A stretch of 64,000 nt of DNA from Mangrovicella endophytica (GTDB lineage Bacteria; Pseudomonadota; Alphaproteobacteria; Rhizobiales; Rhizobiaceae), in assembly GCF_002893625.1 (NCBI RefSeq), contig NZ_PKMZ01000001.1:434001-498000 (forward strand), written 5' to 3'. The translations under genes and the position numbers were made by a program. Position 1 is the first letter of the stretch. Every line of letters starts with the position of its first letter. Shown here in pieces: positions 34,238-44,001 of this stretch. The notes below the pieces were generated by a model. That model saw only the letters and a program-made list of their open reading frames with translations. It was not told the origin of the DNA and ran no database searches.

Positions 34238-34792
34238 GTGACGGTACCGAACTTCATCTCCATCGCCCGCCTTCTCGGCGTGCCCGCTCTGGTCTGGGCA
34301 TTGATCACCGGGGAATGGCAGATCGCCTTCGCGGTCTTCGTGCTCTGCGGCGTCTCCGACGCGCTGGACGGCGCCATCGCCCGCCACTTCAACCAGCAAT
34401 CGATGCTCGGCCGCTACCTCGATCCGATGGCGGACAAGGCGTTGCTCGTCGCCGTCTATCTCTGCCTCTGCATCCTTGGGCATCTTCCGGTCTGGCTCGC
34501 GACGCTGGTCGTCTCGCGCGACGTCCTGATCGTGGCGGCGGTGCTTCTGTCCTTCGTCATGGATCATCCCGTCACTGTTCGGCCGCTGCTCGTCTCGAAA
34601 TTGACGACGGCGGCGCAGATCCTGCTGGCGGGAACGACCCTCGCCGAGCCCGCGCTTCACCTCGACATTCCCGTGCTGATCTCGACCTTGATCGGGGCGG
34701 TGACGATCTTGACCGTGCTGTCGGCGGGCGCCTATCTCATCGACTGGCTCCGCCACATGGCGGCCGATGAAGGCAGGGAAGGCCATCGATGA
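34238..34792 (+). CDS. CDP-alcohol phosphatidyltransferase family protein
   Basis: A 184-residue inner-membrane enzyme related to PgsA. The catalytic motif is complete: D41, D44, G45, A48, R49, G58, D62 and D66. About five membrane helices. Because a clear PgsA is encoded at 19447, this one may have another acceptor, for example phosphatidylglycerol (CMP-forming cardiolipin synthase) or a related alcohol; sequence alone does not decide. The start is a GTG giving VPNFISIARLLGVPALVW, like other family N-termini. It overlaps the next gene by 4 nt (ATGA). Confidence 0.85.
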   Translation: MTVPNFISIARLLGVPALVWALITGEWQIAFAVFVLCGVSDALDGAIARHFNQQSMLGRYLDPMADKALLVAVYLCLCILGHLPVWLATLVVSRDVLIVAAVLLSFVMDHPVTVRPLLVSKLTTAAQILLAGTTLAEPALHLDIPVLISTLIGAVTILTVLSAGAYLIDWLRHMAADEGREGHR

Positions 34793-35991
34793 CACGCGAC
34801 CCGGCCCTTCTGTTCCGCCGTCAGCTCCTGTTCTGGAGCCTCACCGGCGTCGTCCTGGTTCTCCTGCTCTGGCTGTTCAGCGACATCCTGCTGCCCTTCC
34901 TGCTCGGCATGGCGATCGCCTACTTCCTCGATCCGGTCGCCGACTGGCTAGAGCGCCGCGGCCTATCGCGCGTCGCCGCCACGCTGGTGATCCTGATCCT
35001 CTTCATCATCGGCTTCGCCGCGGTGATCCTGATCGTCGTGCCGCTGGTGGCCGATCAGGTCAGCAGCGTCGTCTCCAGCTTGCCGAGCTATATCGAGCGG
35101 GTGAAGGCACTGGTCGCCTCGGCCAAGAGCAGCCGCTTCGGCTGGCTGTTCTCGGCCAATGAGGCCGATATCCAGAAGAACCTCAGCGACATCGTCAGCC
35201 AGGGCACGAGCGTCGTGACGACGCTGCTCTCGTCGCTGTGGACGTCCTCGCTCGCCGTCGTCAACTTCCTGTCGCTGTTCGTGGTGACGCCCGTCGTCGC
35301 CTTCTACCTGCTCGTCGACTGGGACCGCATGGTGGAGAAGGTCGACAGCTGGATTCCGCGCCAGCACCTGTCCACCGTGCGGCGGCTGGCGCGCGAGATC
35401 GACCTCGCCGTCGCCGGCTTCGTGCGCGGGCAGGGGAGCCTCTGCCTCATCCTCGGCACCTACTATGCCGCCGGCCTGACGCTGATCGGCCTGAACTTCG
35501 GGCTGTTGATCGGCCTCTTCGCCGGCCTGATCTCCTTCATCCCCTATATCGGCTCGACGCTCGGCCTCGTTCTCGCTGTTGGCGTCGCCCTGGTGCAGTT
35601 CTCGCCCGATTGGATCTGGGTGGTCGCCACCGCGGCGATCTTCTTCAGCGGCCAGTTCTTCGAGGGCAACATCCTGCAGCCGAAGCTCGTCGGCAGCTCG
35701 GTCGGCCTGCATCCGGTCTGGCTGATGTTCGCGCTCTTTGCCTTCGGCGCGCTGTTCGGCTTCGTCGGCCTCCTCATCGCCGTGCCGGCCGCGGCCGCCG
35801 TCGGCGTGCTGGTGCGCTTTGCCATCACCAAGTATCTGCAGAGCGAAATGTATTTCGGCCGCGCGGTGACGCGTCCGGAACTCTCGGCGGAGAGCCTCGA
35901 TCAGCAGCCGCTGAAAGCTGCGATCGACGCCGATTTCGCGCCTGCGGGGAGCTTGCCGCAATTGGGACCGGAACGCCCGCCCGCCGGCTGA
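34789..35991 (+). CDS. AI-2E/PerM family membrane protein
   Basis: A 400-residue polytopic protein of the PerM/YdiK/TqsA family. The N-terminus has two to three helices (LLFWSLTGVVLVLLLWLF, then FLLGMAIAYFLDPVADWLERRG, a family hallmark). A central amphipathic region and a C-terminal helix cluster with LIGLFAGLISFIPYIGS and EGNILQPKLVGSSVGLHPVW follow. Members have been linked to AI-2 export or Na+/H+ exchange, but most are uncharacterised. The gene overlaps the phosphatidyltransferase gene and precedes hdaA; this perM-hdaA order is conserved in alphaproteobacteria. A terminator-like hairpin lies 39 nt downstream. Confidence 0.88.
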   Translation: MTRDPALLFRRQLLFWSLTGVVLVLLLWLFSDILLPFLLGMAIAYFLDPVADWLERRGLSRVAATLVILILFIIGFAAVILIVVPLVADQVSSVVSSLPSYIERVKALVASAKSSRFGWLFSANEADIQKNLSDIVSQGTSVVTTLLSSLWTSSLAVVNFLSLFVVTPVVAFYLLVDWDRMVEKVDSWIPRQHLSTVRRLAREIDLAVAGFVRGQGSLCLILGTYYAAGLTLIGLNFGLLIGLFAGLISFIPYIGSTLGLVLAVGVALVQFSPDWIWVVATAAIFFSGQFFEGNILQPKLVGSSVGLHPVWLMFALFAFGALFGFVGLLIAVPAAAAVGVLVRFAITKYLQSEMYFGRAVTRPELSAESLDQQPLKAAIDADFAPAGSLPQLGPERPPAG

Positions 35992-36030
35992 AGCCTGGCG
36001 GCACGATCGTCCTGAAGGTGGCGGGAGACT

Positions 36031-36058
36031 GAGCGGGCGGCATTAATCCCCGCTCTTT
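36031..36058 (+). terminator. Possible terminator between the perM-like gene and hdaA
   Basis: GAGCGGG (36031-36037) pairs with CCCGCTC (36049-36055) across an 11-nt AT-rich loop, followed by TTT. The tract is short, so it may only reduce read-through into hdaA. Confidence 0.5.
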
Positions 36059-36124
36059 CGTGCCTGTGGGCTCATCTTGGCACAGCGGTACAGGCCCGCG
36101 CCGAAATCGGTTACAAGGGTGGCG

Positions 36125-36847
36125 ATGCCCGCCCAGCTTCCCCTCGATCTGCCGCACCGCCCATCGCTCGCCCGGGACGACCTGATCGTCACCGCCTCGA
36201 ACGCGCTGGCCATGCGCGCGGTGGACGACTGGCCGCAATGGCCGCACCCCGTGCTTCTCGTGATCGGGCCGCCGGGTTCCGGCAAGACGCATCTCGCCAG
36301 CGCCTGGGCTGAGATAGCTGACGCCGAGCCGCTGCGGCCGGGCATGGCTGCGGCGATCCTGGCCCGTCCGGACTTCACTTGCGTCATCGACGACGTCGAC
36401 CGCTGCGGCATCGCCGAGGGCGAGCTCTTCGCCATCGTCAATGCCGCGCGGCTCGGAGCCGGCCAGGTGCTGGCGACCGGGTCCGTCCGCCCGGCGCTGA
36501 TGCGCTTCGAGACGAACGATCTGCGCTCGCGCCTGGCGGCTGCGACGACGGTGGACATCGATGCGCCGGACGACGCGCTACTGGCCGGTGTCCTCGCCAA
36601 GCTGTTCGCCGACCGGCAGCTGGAGGTGGACGGACGGGTCATCGACTATATCGTTGCACGCATGGAGCGCTCGCTGGACGCTGCCCGCCGCCTGGTCGCC
36701 GCGATCGACCGCGAAGCGCTGGCCGGCAAGGAGAAGATCGGGCGCTCTCTGGCGCGGCGGGTGATCGGCGAGATGGCCGGCGCGACGCCGTCCGACTGTC
36801 ATCCAACCGTCGCACACGGCGACTATCCGGGCATGGTCGAGGAGTAG
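36125..36847 (+). CDS. hdaA: DnaA-related replication regulator HdaA
   Basis: HdaA, with the beta clamp, stimulates hydrolysis of DnaA-ATP and so prevents over-initiation. The 240-residue product starts [26 protein letters not shown] at residues 4-9 matches the clamp-binding motif of Hda proteins. The AAA+ domain has Walker A GPPGSGKT (48-55), Walker B region CVIDDVDR, and a sensor segment after LRSRLAA. The DNA-binding domain of DnaA is absent, as expected. The ATG at 36125 has AAGGGTGG just upstream; a TTG at 36077 would hide the motif behind 16 residues. ppk follows after 4 nt. Confidence 0.93.
   Translation: MPAQLPLDLPHRPSLARDDLIVTASNALAMRAVDDWPQWPHPVLLVIGPPGSGKTHLASAWAEIADAEPLRPGMAAAILARPDFTCVIDDVDRCGIAEGELFAIVNAARLGAGQVLATGSVRPALMRFETNDLRSRLAAATTVDIDAPDDALLAGVLAKLFADRQLEVDGRVIDYIVARMERSLDAARRLVAAIDREALAGKEKIGRSLARRVIGEMAGATPSDCHPTVAHGDYPGMVEE
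36839..36844 (+). promoter_or_regulatory. Shine-Dalgarno supporting the TTG start of ppk
   Basis: GAGGAG at the very end of hdaA is 7 nt from the TTG at 36852. The first downstream ATG (36942) has no such signal. ppk translation is therefore likely coupled to hdaA. Confidence 0.6.
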
Positions 36848-36851
36848 ACCC

Positions 36852-39227
36852 TTGCAGAAGACGAAGTCCCGCGCCCGCCGTCCCAGCCGCTCCCGCCGTG
36901 CTGAACGCGCCGAGGCGCCGACCCCGGTGCCAGTTCAGCCCATGACCACACAGCCTGTGAACACGCCCGCACTGACCGAAGCGGATATCGATCTGCCGGC
37001 GCCCTCGGCCGACGTCGAGTCCATCGTGCATGCGCTGAAGGCCGAGATCATCGAGCCGGTGGCCGAGCCGGAGCCTCAGCCGGTCGTCTCCGATGAGCTG
37101 CCGGCGGACCGGTTCGTCAATCGCGAGATCTCCTGGCTGCAATTCAACCGGCGTGTGCTCGAAGAGGCGCAGAACCCGAACCACCCGTTGCTGGAGCGCG
37201 TCCGCTTCCTGTCGATCTCGGCGGGCAATCTCGACGAGTTCTTCATGGTTCGCGTCGCCGGGCTGGCCGGTCAGGTGCGTGAGAGCATCTCGGTGCGCAG
37301 CGATGACGGTCTCACGCCGCAGGAGCAGCTCGACCGCATCCTCGAAGAGGTCGGGCGGCTTCAGGAAGAGCAGCAGGCCTCGCTGGCCGAGCTCGTGAAG
37401 GAGCTGCGCACCGCCGGCATCCTGATCGTCGGCGCCGGCGACCTGAAGAGCGACAAGGCCTGGCTCGAGAAGCATTTCGACGAGACGATCTTCCCGGTGC
37501 TGACGCCGCTGTCGATCGACCCGGCGCATCCGTTCCCGTTCATTCCCAATCTCGGCTTCTCCATGGCGCTGTCGCTGATGCGCGAGCGCGATTCGCAGAA
37601 GATGAACGCGCTGCTGCGCCTGCCGGTCGCACTGCCGCGCTTCATCGAGATGCCGCTCAACGACGCCGGGCAGACCCGCTTCGTGCCGCTGGAGAGCGTC
37701 GTCGCACTCTTCATCTCGCGCCTGTTCCCCGGCTACCGCGTGCGCGGCTCCGGCACCTTCCGGATCATCCGCGACTCCGACATCGAGGTGGAGGAGGAGG
37801 CCGAGGATCTCGTTCGGCTGTTCGAATCGGCACTGAAGCGGCGCCGCCGCGGCAAGGTGATCCGCATCGAGTTCGATTCGGTGATGCCGGAGTCGCTGCG
37901 CAACTTCGTCGCCGCCGAGCTCGGCGTGCCGGAGAACCGCATCTCGGTGATGGACGGCATGCTGGCGCTGGAATCGGTGTCGCAGCTCTGCCGCCTGCCG
38001 CGCGAGGAGCTGAAGTTCGCGCCCTACATCCCGCGCTTCCCCGAACGCATCCGCGAGCACAATGGCGACTGCTTCGCAGCGATCCGGGAGAAGGACATCG
38101 TCGTCCATCACCCCTACGAATCCTTCGACGTGGTGGTGCAGTTCCTGCGCCAGGCGGCGCTCGACCCGAACGTCATCGCCATCAAGCAGACGCTCTACCG
38201 CACCTCGAACGACTCCCCGATCGTGCGCGCGCTGGTCGACGCGGCCGAGGCCGGCAAGTCGGTGACGGCTCTCGTCGAGCTGAAGGCGCGCTTCGACGAG
38301 GAGGCCAACATCCGTTGGGCGCGCGACCTGGAGCGCGCCGGCGTGCAGGTCGTCTTCGGGTTCATCGAGAAGAAGACACACGCCAAGCTGTCGCTGGTGG
38401 TGCGGCGCGAGGAGGGGCGGCTCGTCAACTTCTGCCACATCGGCACCGGCAACTATCACCCGATCACCGCCCGGATCTATACCGACCTCTCCTACTTCAC
38501 GGCCGATCCGGACATCGCCCACGACGTCTCGCTCGTCTTCAACTACATCACCGGCTACGCCGAGCCGGTGGAGATGCGAAAGCTCGCCGTCTCGCCCTTC
38601 AGCCTGCGCCGCCGCATCATCCGGCACATCATGGATGAGATCGAGCATGTGAAGGAGGGCAAGCCCGGCCAGATCTGGATGAAGATGAACTCGCTGGTCG
38701 ATGCGGAGATCATCGATGCGCTCTATCGCGCCAGCCGCGCTGGCGTCGAGATCGACCTCGTGGTGCGCGGCATCTGCTGCCTGCGGCCGCGCGTGCCGGG
38801 TCTCTCCGACAACATCCGGGTAAAATCGATCGTCGGCCGCTTCCTGGAGCACAGCCGCATCTTCTGCTTCGGCAACGGCGCGGGACTCCCATCCGAGCAG
38901 GCGCTCGTCTATATCGGCTCCGCCGACATGATGCCCCGCAATCTCGATCGGCGTGTTGAGACGATGGTCCGGCTGACCAATCCGACCGTCCACAGCCAGG
39001 TCCTGTCGCAGATCATGCTCGGCAACATCTTGGACAACCAGCAGAGCTGGTCGGTGGCCTCCGACGGCACGTCGCGCCGGATGCTGCCGTCCGAAGGAGA
39101 GCAACCATTCAACGCCCAACGCTATTTCATGACCAATCCCAGCCTTTCGGGGCGCGGCAAGGCGTTGAAGACGGATGCTCCACGACTTATCGCACGACAG
39201 CGCGCGGAGCATTCGCGCCTTGATTGA
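36852..39227 (+). CDS. ppk: Polyphosphate kinase 1
   Basis: PPK1 reversibly polymerises the ATP gamma-phosphate into polyphosphate. After an N-terminal tail of about 85 residues rich in Arg, Pro and Ala, the N domain starts at [19 protein letters not shown]. The catalytic core contains the HIGTGNYH motif; H529 aligns with the phosphorylated histidine. [11 protein letters not shown]-like and [15 protein letters not shown] segments are also typical. At 791 residues it is longer than E. coli PPK (688), mostly because of the tail. The TTG start is supported by GAGGAG; the tail could be shorter if an internal ATG (36942) is used. It overlaps ppx. Confidence 0.96.
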   Translation: MQKTKSRARRPSRSRRAERAEAPTPVPVQPMTTQPVNTPALTEADIDLPAPSADVESIVHALKAEIIEPVAEPEPQPVVSDELPADRFVNREISWLQFNRRVLEEAQNPNHPLLERVRFLSISAGNLDEFFMVRVAGLAGQVRESISVRSDDGLTPQEQLDRILEEVGRLQEEQQASLAELVKELRTAGILIVGAGDLKSDKAWLEKHFDETIFPVLTPLSIDPAHPFPFIPNLGFSMALSLMRERDSQKMNALLRLPVALPRFIEMPLNDAGQTRFVPLESVVALFISRLFPGYRVRGSGTFRIIRDSDIEVEEEAEDLVRLFESALKRRRRGKVIRIEFDSVMPESLRNFVAAELGVPENRISVMDGMLALESVSQLCRLPREELKFAPYIPRFPERIREHNGDCFAAIREKDIVVHHPYESFDVVVQFLRQAALDPNVIAIKQTLYRTSNDSPIVRALVDAAEAGKSVTALVELKARFDEEANIRWARDLERAGVQVVFGFIEKKTHAKLSLVVRREEGRLVNFCHIGTGNYHPITARIYTDLSYFTADPDIAHDVSLVFNYITGYAEPVEMRKLAVSPFSLRRRIIRHIMDEIEHVKEGKPGQIWMKMNSLVDAEIIDALYRASRAGVEIDLVVRGICCLRPRVPGLSDNIRVKSIVGRFLEHSRIFCFGNGAGLPSEQALVYIGSADMMPRNLDRRVETMVRLTNPTVHSQVLSQIMLGNILDNQQSWSVASDGTSRRMLPSEGEQPFNAQRYFMTNPSLSGRGKALKTDAPRLIARQRAEHSRLD

Positions 39228-40731
39228 AGCGAATGCGCAGGGGCGGCTGCGGGGCCATGTGCCCGTAGCCGTCGTCGATATCGGCTCGAACTCGGTTCGC
39301 CTCGTCGTCTACGAGGGAAACGGCCGCGCGCTGACGGTGCTGTTCAACGAGAAGGTGCTGAGCGGGCTCGGCAACGGCCTCGCCAAGACCAACCGGCTCA
39401 ATGACGAGGCGGTGGAAAGCGCACTGGCTGCCCTTCGCCGCTTCCGCATCCTTGCCGAGCAGAGCGGCGTCGAGGCGGTGCATCCGATCGCCACCGCCGC
39501 TGCCCGAGAGGCGGAGAACGGCCCGGACTTCATCGCCCGGGCGGAAGAAGCGATCGGCCAGCCGATCCGCATCCTGTCCGGCGAGGACGAGGCGCATTTC
39601 GCCGCAGAAGGGGTCGCGGCCGGCTTCTACAAGCCGGACGGCATTGCCGGCGATCTCGGCGGCGGCAGTCTCGAGTTGATCGACGTGGCCGATGGCCGTT
39701 TCGATGGCGGCGTGACCATGCCGCTCGGCGGCCTGCGTCTGCGCGACATGTCGGGCAACAGCCTGGCCAAGGCACGGGCCATCGCGGACGAGCATCTGTC
39801 CGCCTCGCCCTTCGCCAATCGAGGCGTCGGGCGCGCCTTCTATGCGGTCGGCGGCACCTGGCGCAACCTTGCCAAGTTGCACATGGAGCAGGCGAACTAC
39901 CCGCTGCATGTGATGCATGGCTACGAGATGCCGGCCGAAGGACTGACGGACTTCCTGGCGGCTGTCGCCAAGAGCGATCCGGACAAACTTCCCGGCATCA
40001 CCGCCGTATCCAAATCCCGCCGCGCGCTGCTCGCCTATGGCGCGGTCACCCTGCAGAGCGTCATCCGCTATGTGAAGCCGGCGCGCATTGTCGTCTCGGC
40101 GCTCGGTCTGCGCGAGGGCTACCTTCATTCGCTCCTCAGCGAGGAGGAGAAGGCCAAGGATGCGCTGATCGAGTCGGCGCGTGAGATGGCGATGCTGCGC
40201 TCGCGCTCGCCGGCCCATGCCGACGAACTCGTCGACTGGAGCAGCCGGACCTTCGCGGCGCTCGGTATCGACGAGACTCCAGAGGAGGCACGTCTGCGCC
40301 AAGCCGCCTGTCTCCTCGCCGACATCGGCTGGCGCGCCCATCCGGACTATCGTGGCAAGCAGGCGCTGTCGATCATCGCCCATGCGGCGTTTCCGGCGGT
40401 CGACCATGCCGGCCGCGCCTATCTCGGCCTGACGAACTACTATCGGCACGAAGGCAGCACCAATCAGGCGCTCCTGCCGGAGATCGAGCGGCTGGTGGAT
40501 GCGCGGCTTCTGGAGCGGGCGCGAACCCTGGCCGGGCTGTTCCGCGTCTCCTATCTCCTGACCGCGGCGATGCCCGGCGTTCTCGGACGCCTCGGCTGGG
40601 ACCGCGACGCTTCGGGGCTGGCGCTGCTGGTGCCGCGCGAGCTCGGCGGCCTCGTCGGCGAGCGCCCGGAGGGGCGCCTGCAGGCCTTTGCCAAGATCGT
40701 CGGCCGGCCGATGCGCTACGAGCTGCGGTAG
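39175..40731 (+). CDS. ppx: Exopolyphosphatase/guanosine pentaphosphate phosphatase (Ppx/GppA)
   Basis: Ppx removes terminal phosphates from polyphosphate; related GppA enzymes hydrolyse pppGpp. The actin-like fold is marked by [18 protein letters not shown] near the N-terminus and by [16 protein letters not shown]. The C-terminal half contains the HD-like helical region ([18 protein letters not shown]). Length 518 with the ATG at 39175, which lies 53 nt inside ppk. A TTG at 39220 that overlaps the ppk stop is an alternative start. PPK and Ppx, maker and breaker of the same polymer, are thus translationally linked. Confidence 0.94.
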   Translation: MLHDLSHDSARSIRALIEANAQGRLRGHVPVAVVDIGSNSVRLVVYEGNGRALTVLFNEKVLSGLGNGLAKTNRLNDEAVESALAALRRFRILAEQSGVEAVHPIATAAAREAENGPDFIARAEEAIGQPIRILSGEDEAHFAAEGVAAGFYKPDGIAGDLGGGSLELIDVADGRFDGGVTMPLGGLRLRDMSGNSLAKARAIADEHLSASPFANRGVGRAFYAVGGTWRNLAKLHMEQANYPLHVMHGYEMPAEGLTDFLAAVAKSDPDKLPGITAVSKSRRALLAYGAVTLQSVIRYVKPARIVVSALGLREGYLHSLLSEEEKAKDALIESAREMAMLRSRSPAHADELVDWSSRTFAALGIDETPEEARLRQAACLLADIGWRAHPDYRGKQALSIIAHAAFPAVDHAGRAYLGLTNYYRHEGSTNQALLPEIERLVDARLLERARTLAGLFRVSYLLTAAMPGVLGRLGWDRDASGLALLVPRELGGLVGERPEGRLQAFAKIVGRPMRYELR

Positions 40732-40739
40732 AGCCTTGC

Positions 40740-40762
40740 GGGCGGGCGCTGAATGCCCGCCC
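40740..40762. terminator. GC-rich hairpin between convergent ppx and rnd
   Basis: GGGCGGGC (40740-40747) pairs with GCCCGCCC (40755-40762) around a 7-nt loop. It is 8 nt after the ppx stop and 13 nt after the rnd stop on the other strand. No T-run, so its strength is uncertain. Confidence 0.5.
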
Positions 40763-40775
40763 ATGCTGCCCCAGT

Positions 40776-41930
40776 TCAGCTCAGCTCGACGATCTCGACC
40801 TTGCGGCTGCGATAGACGAGGGCGGCCTTGCCCTCCAGTAGCTCCAGGGCGCGATCGCCGAAGATGGCGCGGCGCCAGCCGCTCATCGCGGGGATGTCGG
40901 CCTCGGCACCTTTCCAGGCGAGCTTTTCGAGATCGTCGCCGGAGGCGATCATCTTGGCCGCCACGCCCTTTTCGTCGACGACGATCTTCAGCAGCACCTT
41001 GAGGAACTCGACGGCGGCCGAGGTGCCTTCCGGCATCTGCGGCGCGCGCGGGATCGGCGGCAGTTCGGCCTTCGGGATCGCCAGGGCGCGGGCGACGGCG
41101 GCGAGAATCTGAGCCCCGATCTGGGAGCGCTCGAAGCCCTTCGGAATGGTGCGCAGGCGCCCGAGCGCCTCCTCGGTCTTCGGCTGCTGCTGGGCAATTT
41201 CGTAAAGGGCGTCGTCCTTGAGGATGCGGCCGCGCGGCTGGTCGCGCTGACGCGCTTCGCGCTCGCGCCAGGCGGCGAGCTCCTTCAGGATGGCGAGCTC
41301 GATCGGCTTCTTCACCCTCAGCTTCAGCCGCTTCCAGGCGTCGTCCGGATGGAGATCGTAGGTCTCAGGCGCCGCGAGCACGGCCATCTCGTCGTCCAGC
41401 CAGTGGGCGCGGTCGTCCCTGTCGATGCGTGCCTTCAGGAAGCGGTAGGCGTCGCGCAGATAGGTCACGTCCGCCAGCGCATATTCCAGCTGCTCGTCGG
41501 TCAACGGCCGACGCCGCCAGTCTGTGAAGCGCGAGGTCTTGTCGATGTGGCCTTTGGTGGTCTTCGCGACCAGCTGGTCATAGGCGATCGATTCGCCGAA
41601 GCCGCAGACCATCGCCGCGACCTGCGTGTCGAAGAGCGGTGAGGGCACGAAGCCGCCGAGCTTGTAGACGATCTCGACGTCCTGCCGGGCGGCGTGGAAA
41701 ACCTTCAGGACGCCGGGGTCGCGCATCAGCGCGAAGAAGGGCGCAAGATCGATGCCAGGAGCAAGCGGATCGACCAAGACGGCCAGATCGTCCGAGGCCA
41801 TCTGGATCAGGCACAGCTCCGGCCAGAAGGTGGTCTCGCGGATGAACTCCGTATCGACGGTGACGAATTCGGCGCGGGCAAGCGTCTGGCAAGCGTCGGC
41901 GAGGGCATCGGTAGTGGTGATCGGCTCCAT
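40776..41930 (-). CDS. rnd: Ribonuclease D
   Basis: RNase D is a 3'-5' exoribonuclease that trims tRNA and other small-RNA 3' ends. The DEDD nuclease domain starts with D26 and E28 in FVTVDTEFIRETTFWPELC, followed by FHAARQDVEIVYKLGG and a later LEYALADVTYLRDAY motif. An HRDC domain (about 210-290) contains LAAWREREARQRDQPRGRIL. Length 384 fits. AGAGGG precedes the ATG. It is divergent from aspS, a common arrangement in rhizobia. Confidence 0.95.
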   Translation of the reverse strand: MEPITTTDALADACQTLARAEFVTVDTEFIRETTFWPELCLIQMASDDLAVLVDPLAPGIDLAPFFALMRDPGVLKVFHAARQDVEIVYKLGGFVPSPLFDTQVAAMVCGFGESIAYDQLVAKTTKGHIDKTSRFTDWRRRPLTDEQLEYALADVTYLRDAYRFLKARIDRDDRAHWLDDEMAVLAAPETYDLHPDDAWKRLKLRVKKPIELAILKELAAWREREARQRDQPRGRILKDDALYEIAQQQPKTEEALGRLRTIPKGFERSQIGAQILAAVARALAIPKAELPPIPRAPQMPEGTSAAVEFLKVLLKIVVDEKGVAAKMIASGDDLEKLAWKGAEADIPAMSGWRRAIFGDRALELLEGKAALVYRSRKVEIVELS

Positions 41931-41992
41931 GAACCCTCTTTAGACGAACTCGAGCGCGAGGCGAAACCGGGCCGTGCGCTTCGGTCGCAAAT

Positions 41993-42022
41993 CTTGACAT
42001 GCCAAGGGTGTCGTGCGCTTGT
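41993..42022 (+). promoter_or_regulatory. Candidate promoter of aspS
   Basis: CTTGACA at 41993-41999 matches the alphaproteobacterial -35 consensus CTTGAC. The hexamer 17 bases later (GCTTGT, 42017-42022) is a poor -10. It lies about 95 bases upstream of the aspS ATG in the divergent gap with rnd. Confidence 0.4.
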
Positions 42023-42114
42023 CCGCGGCGATTCTGAAGACACTCCCGAGCTTTGCGTCGCTGTCGCACGAGACTGGCACGGCGCGGCCCGATCGAACGC
42101 CGAGAGTAGACGCC

Positions 42115-43902
42115 ATGCATCGCTATCGCAGCCACACCTGCGCCGCCCTGCGCAAGGACGATGTCGGCGAGACGGTCCGCCTGTCGGGCTGGGCGCATCG
42201 CATCCGCGACCATGGCGGCTTGCTGTTCATCGACCTGCGCGACCACTATGGCCTGACCCAGATCGTTGTCGATCCGGACTCGCCCGCCTTCAAGGTGGCC
42301 GAGACGGTGCGCGGCGAGTGGGTGATCCGTGTCGACGGCGAGGTGAAGGCCCGATCCGCCGAGACGGTAAACGGCAAGCTCGCCACCGGCGAGATCGAGG
42401 TGTTCGCGCGCGAGATCGAGATCCTCTCGGCGGCGAGCGAGCTGCCGCTGCCCGTTTTCGGCGAGCCGGACTATCCGGAAGACGTGCGGCTGCGTTACCG
42501 CTTCCTCGATCTGCGGCGCGAAACGCTGCACCGGAACATCATGCGGCGCACCGAGATCATCACTGCCATGCGCCGCCGCATGGGCGAGGCAGGCTTCACC
42601 GAGTTCCAGACGCCGATCCTGACGGCGTCTTCCCCTGAGGGCGCGCGCGACTTCCTGGTGCCCTCGCGCCTCCACCAGGGCAAGTTCTATGCGCTGCCCC
42701 AGGCGCCGCAGCAGTACAAGCAGCTGATCATGATGTCCGGCTTCGACCGGTATTTCCAGATCGCGCCCTGCTTCCGCGACGAGGATCCGCGCGCCGACCG
42801 CTTCTACGGCGAGTTCTATCAGCTCGACGTCGAAATGAGCTTCGTCACGCAGGAGGACGTCTTCCAGACGATGGAGCCGGTGATCCGGGGCATCTTCGAG
42901 GAGTTCGCCGACGGCAAGCCGGTGTCGCAGACCTTCCGCCGCATTCCGTATGCCGATTCGATCCGCACCTACGGCTCCGACAAGCCGGACCTGCGCAACC
43001 CGATCGAGATGCAGGCGGTGACCGAGCACTTCGCCGGCTCCGGCTTCAAGGTCTTCGCCAACATGATCGCGGCCGACCCGAAGGTCGAGGTCTGGGCCAT
43101 TCCGGCCAAGACCGGCGGCTCGCGCGCCTTCTGCGACCGCATGAATTCGTGGGCGCAAGGGGAGGGGCAGCCGGGCCTCGGCTATATCTTCTGGCGCGAT
43201 GAGAACGGCGCGCTGTCGGGTGCCGGACCGCTCGCCAAGAACATTGGCGAGGAGCGCACCGAAGCCATCCGAACGCAGCTCGGTCTGGAAGCAGGCGACG
43301 CCTGCTTCTTCGTCGCCGGCCGGCCGGAGAAGTTCTACCCGTTTGCCGGGCTTGCGCGCACCCGCGTCGGCGAGGATCTGAACCTCGTCGATCGCGACCG
43401 CTACGAGCTCGCCTGGATCATCGACTTCCCCTTCTACGAGTGGCACGAGGAGGAGAAGAAGATCGACTTCGCGCACAACCCCTTCTCCATGCCGCAGGGC
43501 GGCATCGAGGCGCTGACGAACGAAGAGCCCTTGTCGATCAAGGCCTTCCAGTACGACATCGTGTGCAACGGCTTCGAGATCGCCTCCGGCGGCATCCGCA
43601 ACCAGCTGCCGGACACGATGGTGAAGGCCTTTGAGATCGCCGGCTATACGCGGGCCGATGTCGAGGAGCGCTTCGGCGGCCTCTACCGCGCCTTCCACTA
43701 CGGCGCGCCCCCGCATGGCGGCATGGCGGCCGGCGTCGACCGCATCGTCATGCTGCTCTGCGGCGCCAAGAACCTGCGCGAGATCGCCATGTTCCCGATG
43801 AACCAGCAGGCCTTCGACCTCCTGATGGGCGCACCGAACGAGGCATCCACGGCGCAGCTGCGCGACCTCGGCATCCGCGTGGCCCCGACGCCGAAGGGCT
43901 GA
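42115..43902 (+). CDS. aspS: Aspartyl-tRNA synthetase
   Basis: A 595-residue class II synthetase. The N-terminal OB-fold anticodon-binding domain starts [20 protein letters not shown] with [20 protein letters not shown]. The catalytic core has motif 1 ([24 protein letters not shown]), motif 2 ([11 protein letters not shown]) and motif 3 ([19 protein letters not shown]). A bacterial GAD insertion domain lies between. In alphaproteobacteria this enzyme is often non-discriminating and also charges tRNA-Asn for GatCAB, which cannot be judged here. The ATG at 42115 gives the family N-terminus. A bidirectional terminator follows. Confidence 0.97.
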   Translation: MHRYRSHTCAALRKDDVGETVRLSGWAHRIRDHGGLLFIDLRDHYGLTQIVVDPDSPAFKVAETVRGEWVIRVDGEVKARSAETVNGKLATGEIEVFAREIEILSAASELPLPVFGEPDYPEDVRLRYRFLDLRRETLHRNIMRRTEIITAMRRRMGEAGFTEFQTPILTASSPEGARDFLVPSRLHQGKFYALPQAPQQYKQLIMMSGFDRYFQIAPCFRDEDPRADRFYGEFYQLDVEMSFVTQEDVFQTMEPVIRGIFEEFADGKPVSQTFRRIPYADSIRTYGSDKPDLRNPIEMQAVTEHFAGSGFKVFANMIAADPKVEVWAIPAKTGGSRAFCDRMNSWAQGEGQPGLGYIFWRDENGALSGAGPLAKNIGEERTEAIRTQLGLEAGDACFFVAGRPEKFYPFAGLARTRVGEDLNLVDRDRYELAWIIDFPFYEWHEEEKKIDFAHNPFSMPQGGIEALTNEEPLSIKAFQYDIVCNGFEIASGGIRNQLPDTMVKAFEIAGYTRADVEERFGGLYRAFHYGAPPHGGMAAGVDRIVMLLCGAKNLREIAMFPMNQQAFDLLMGAPNEASTAQLRDLGIRVAPTPKG

Positions 43903-43954
43903 GCCGAGAGGCGCCGCTTCACGCGCGGAGCAGCCGGCATGTAGACAAGACAAA

Positions 43955-43984
43955 GCCGCCGCGGCCAGGCCGCGGCGGCTTCTT
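43955..43984. terminator. Bidirectional terminator between aspS and the periplasmic-protein gene
   Basis: GCCGCCGCGGCC (43955-43966) pairs with GGCCGCGGCGGC (43968-43979) over 11-12 bp. On the plus strand TCTTC follows; on the minus strand TTTGTCTT follows. It serves two convergent genes. Confidence 0.75.
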
Positions 43985-44001
43985 CATGTCAGCGATATGA
44001 C

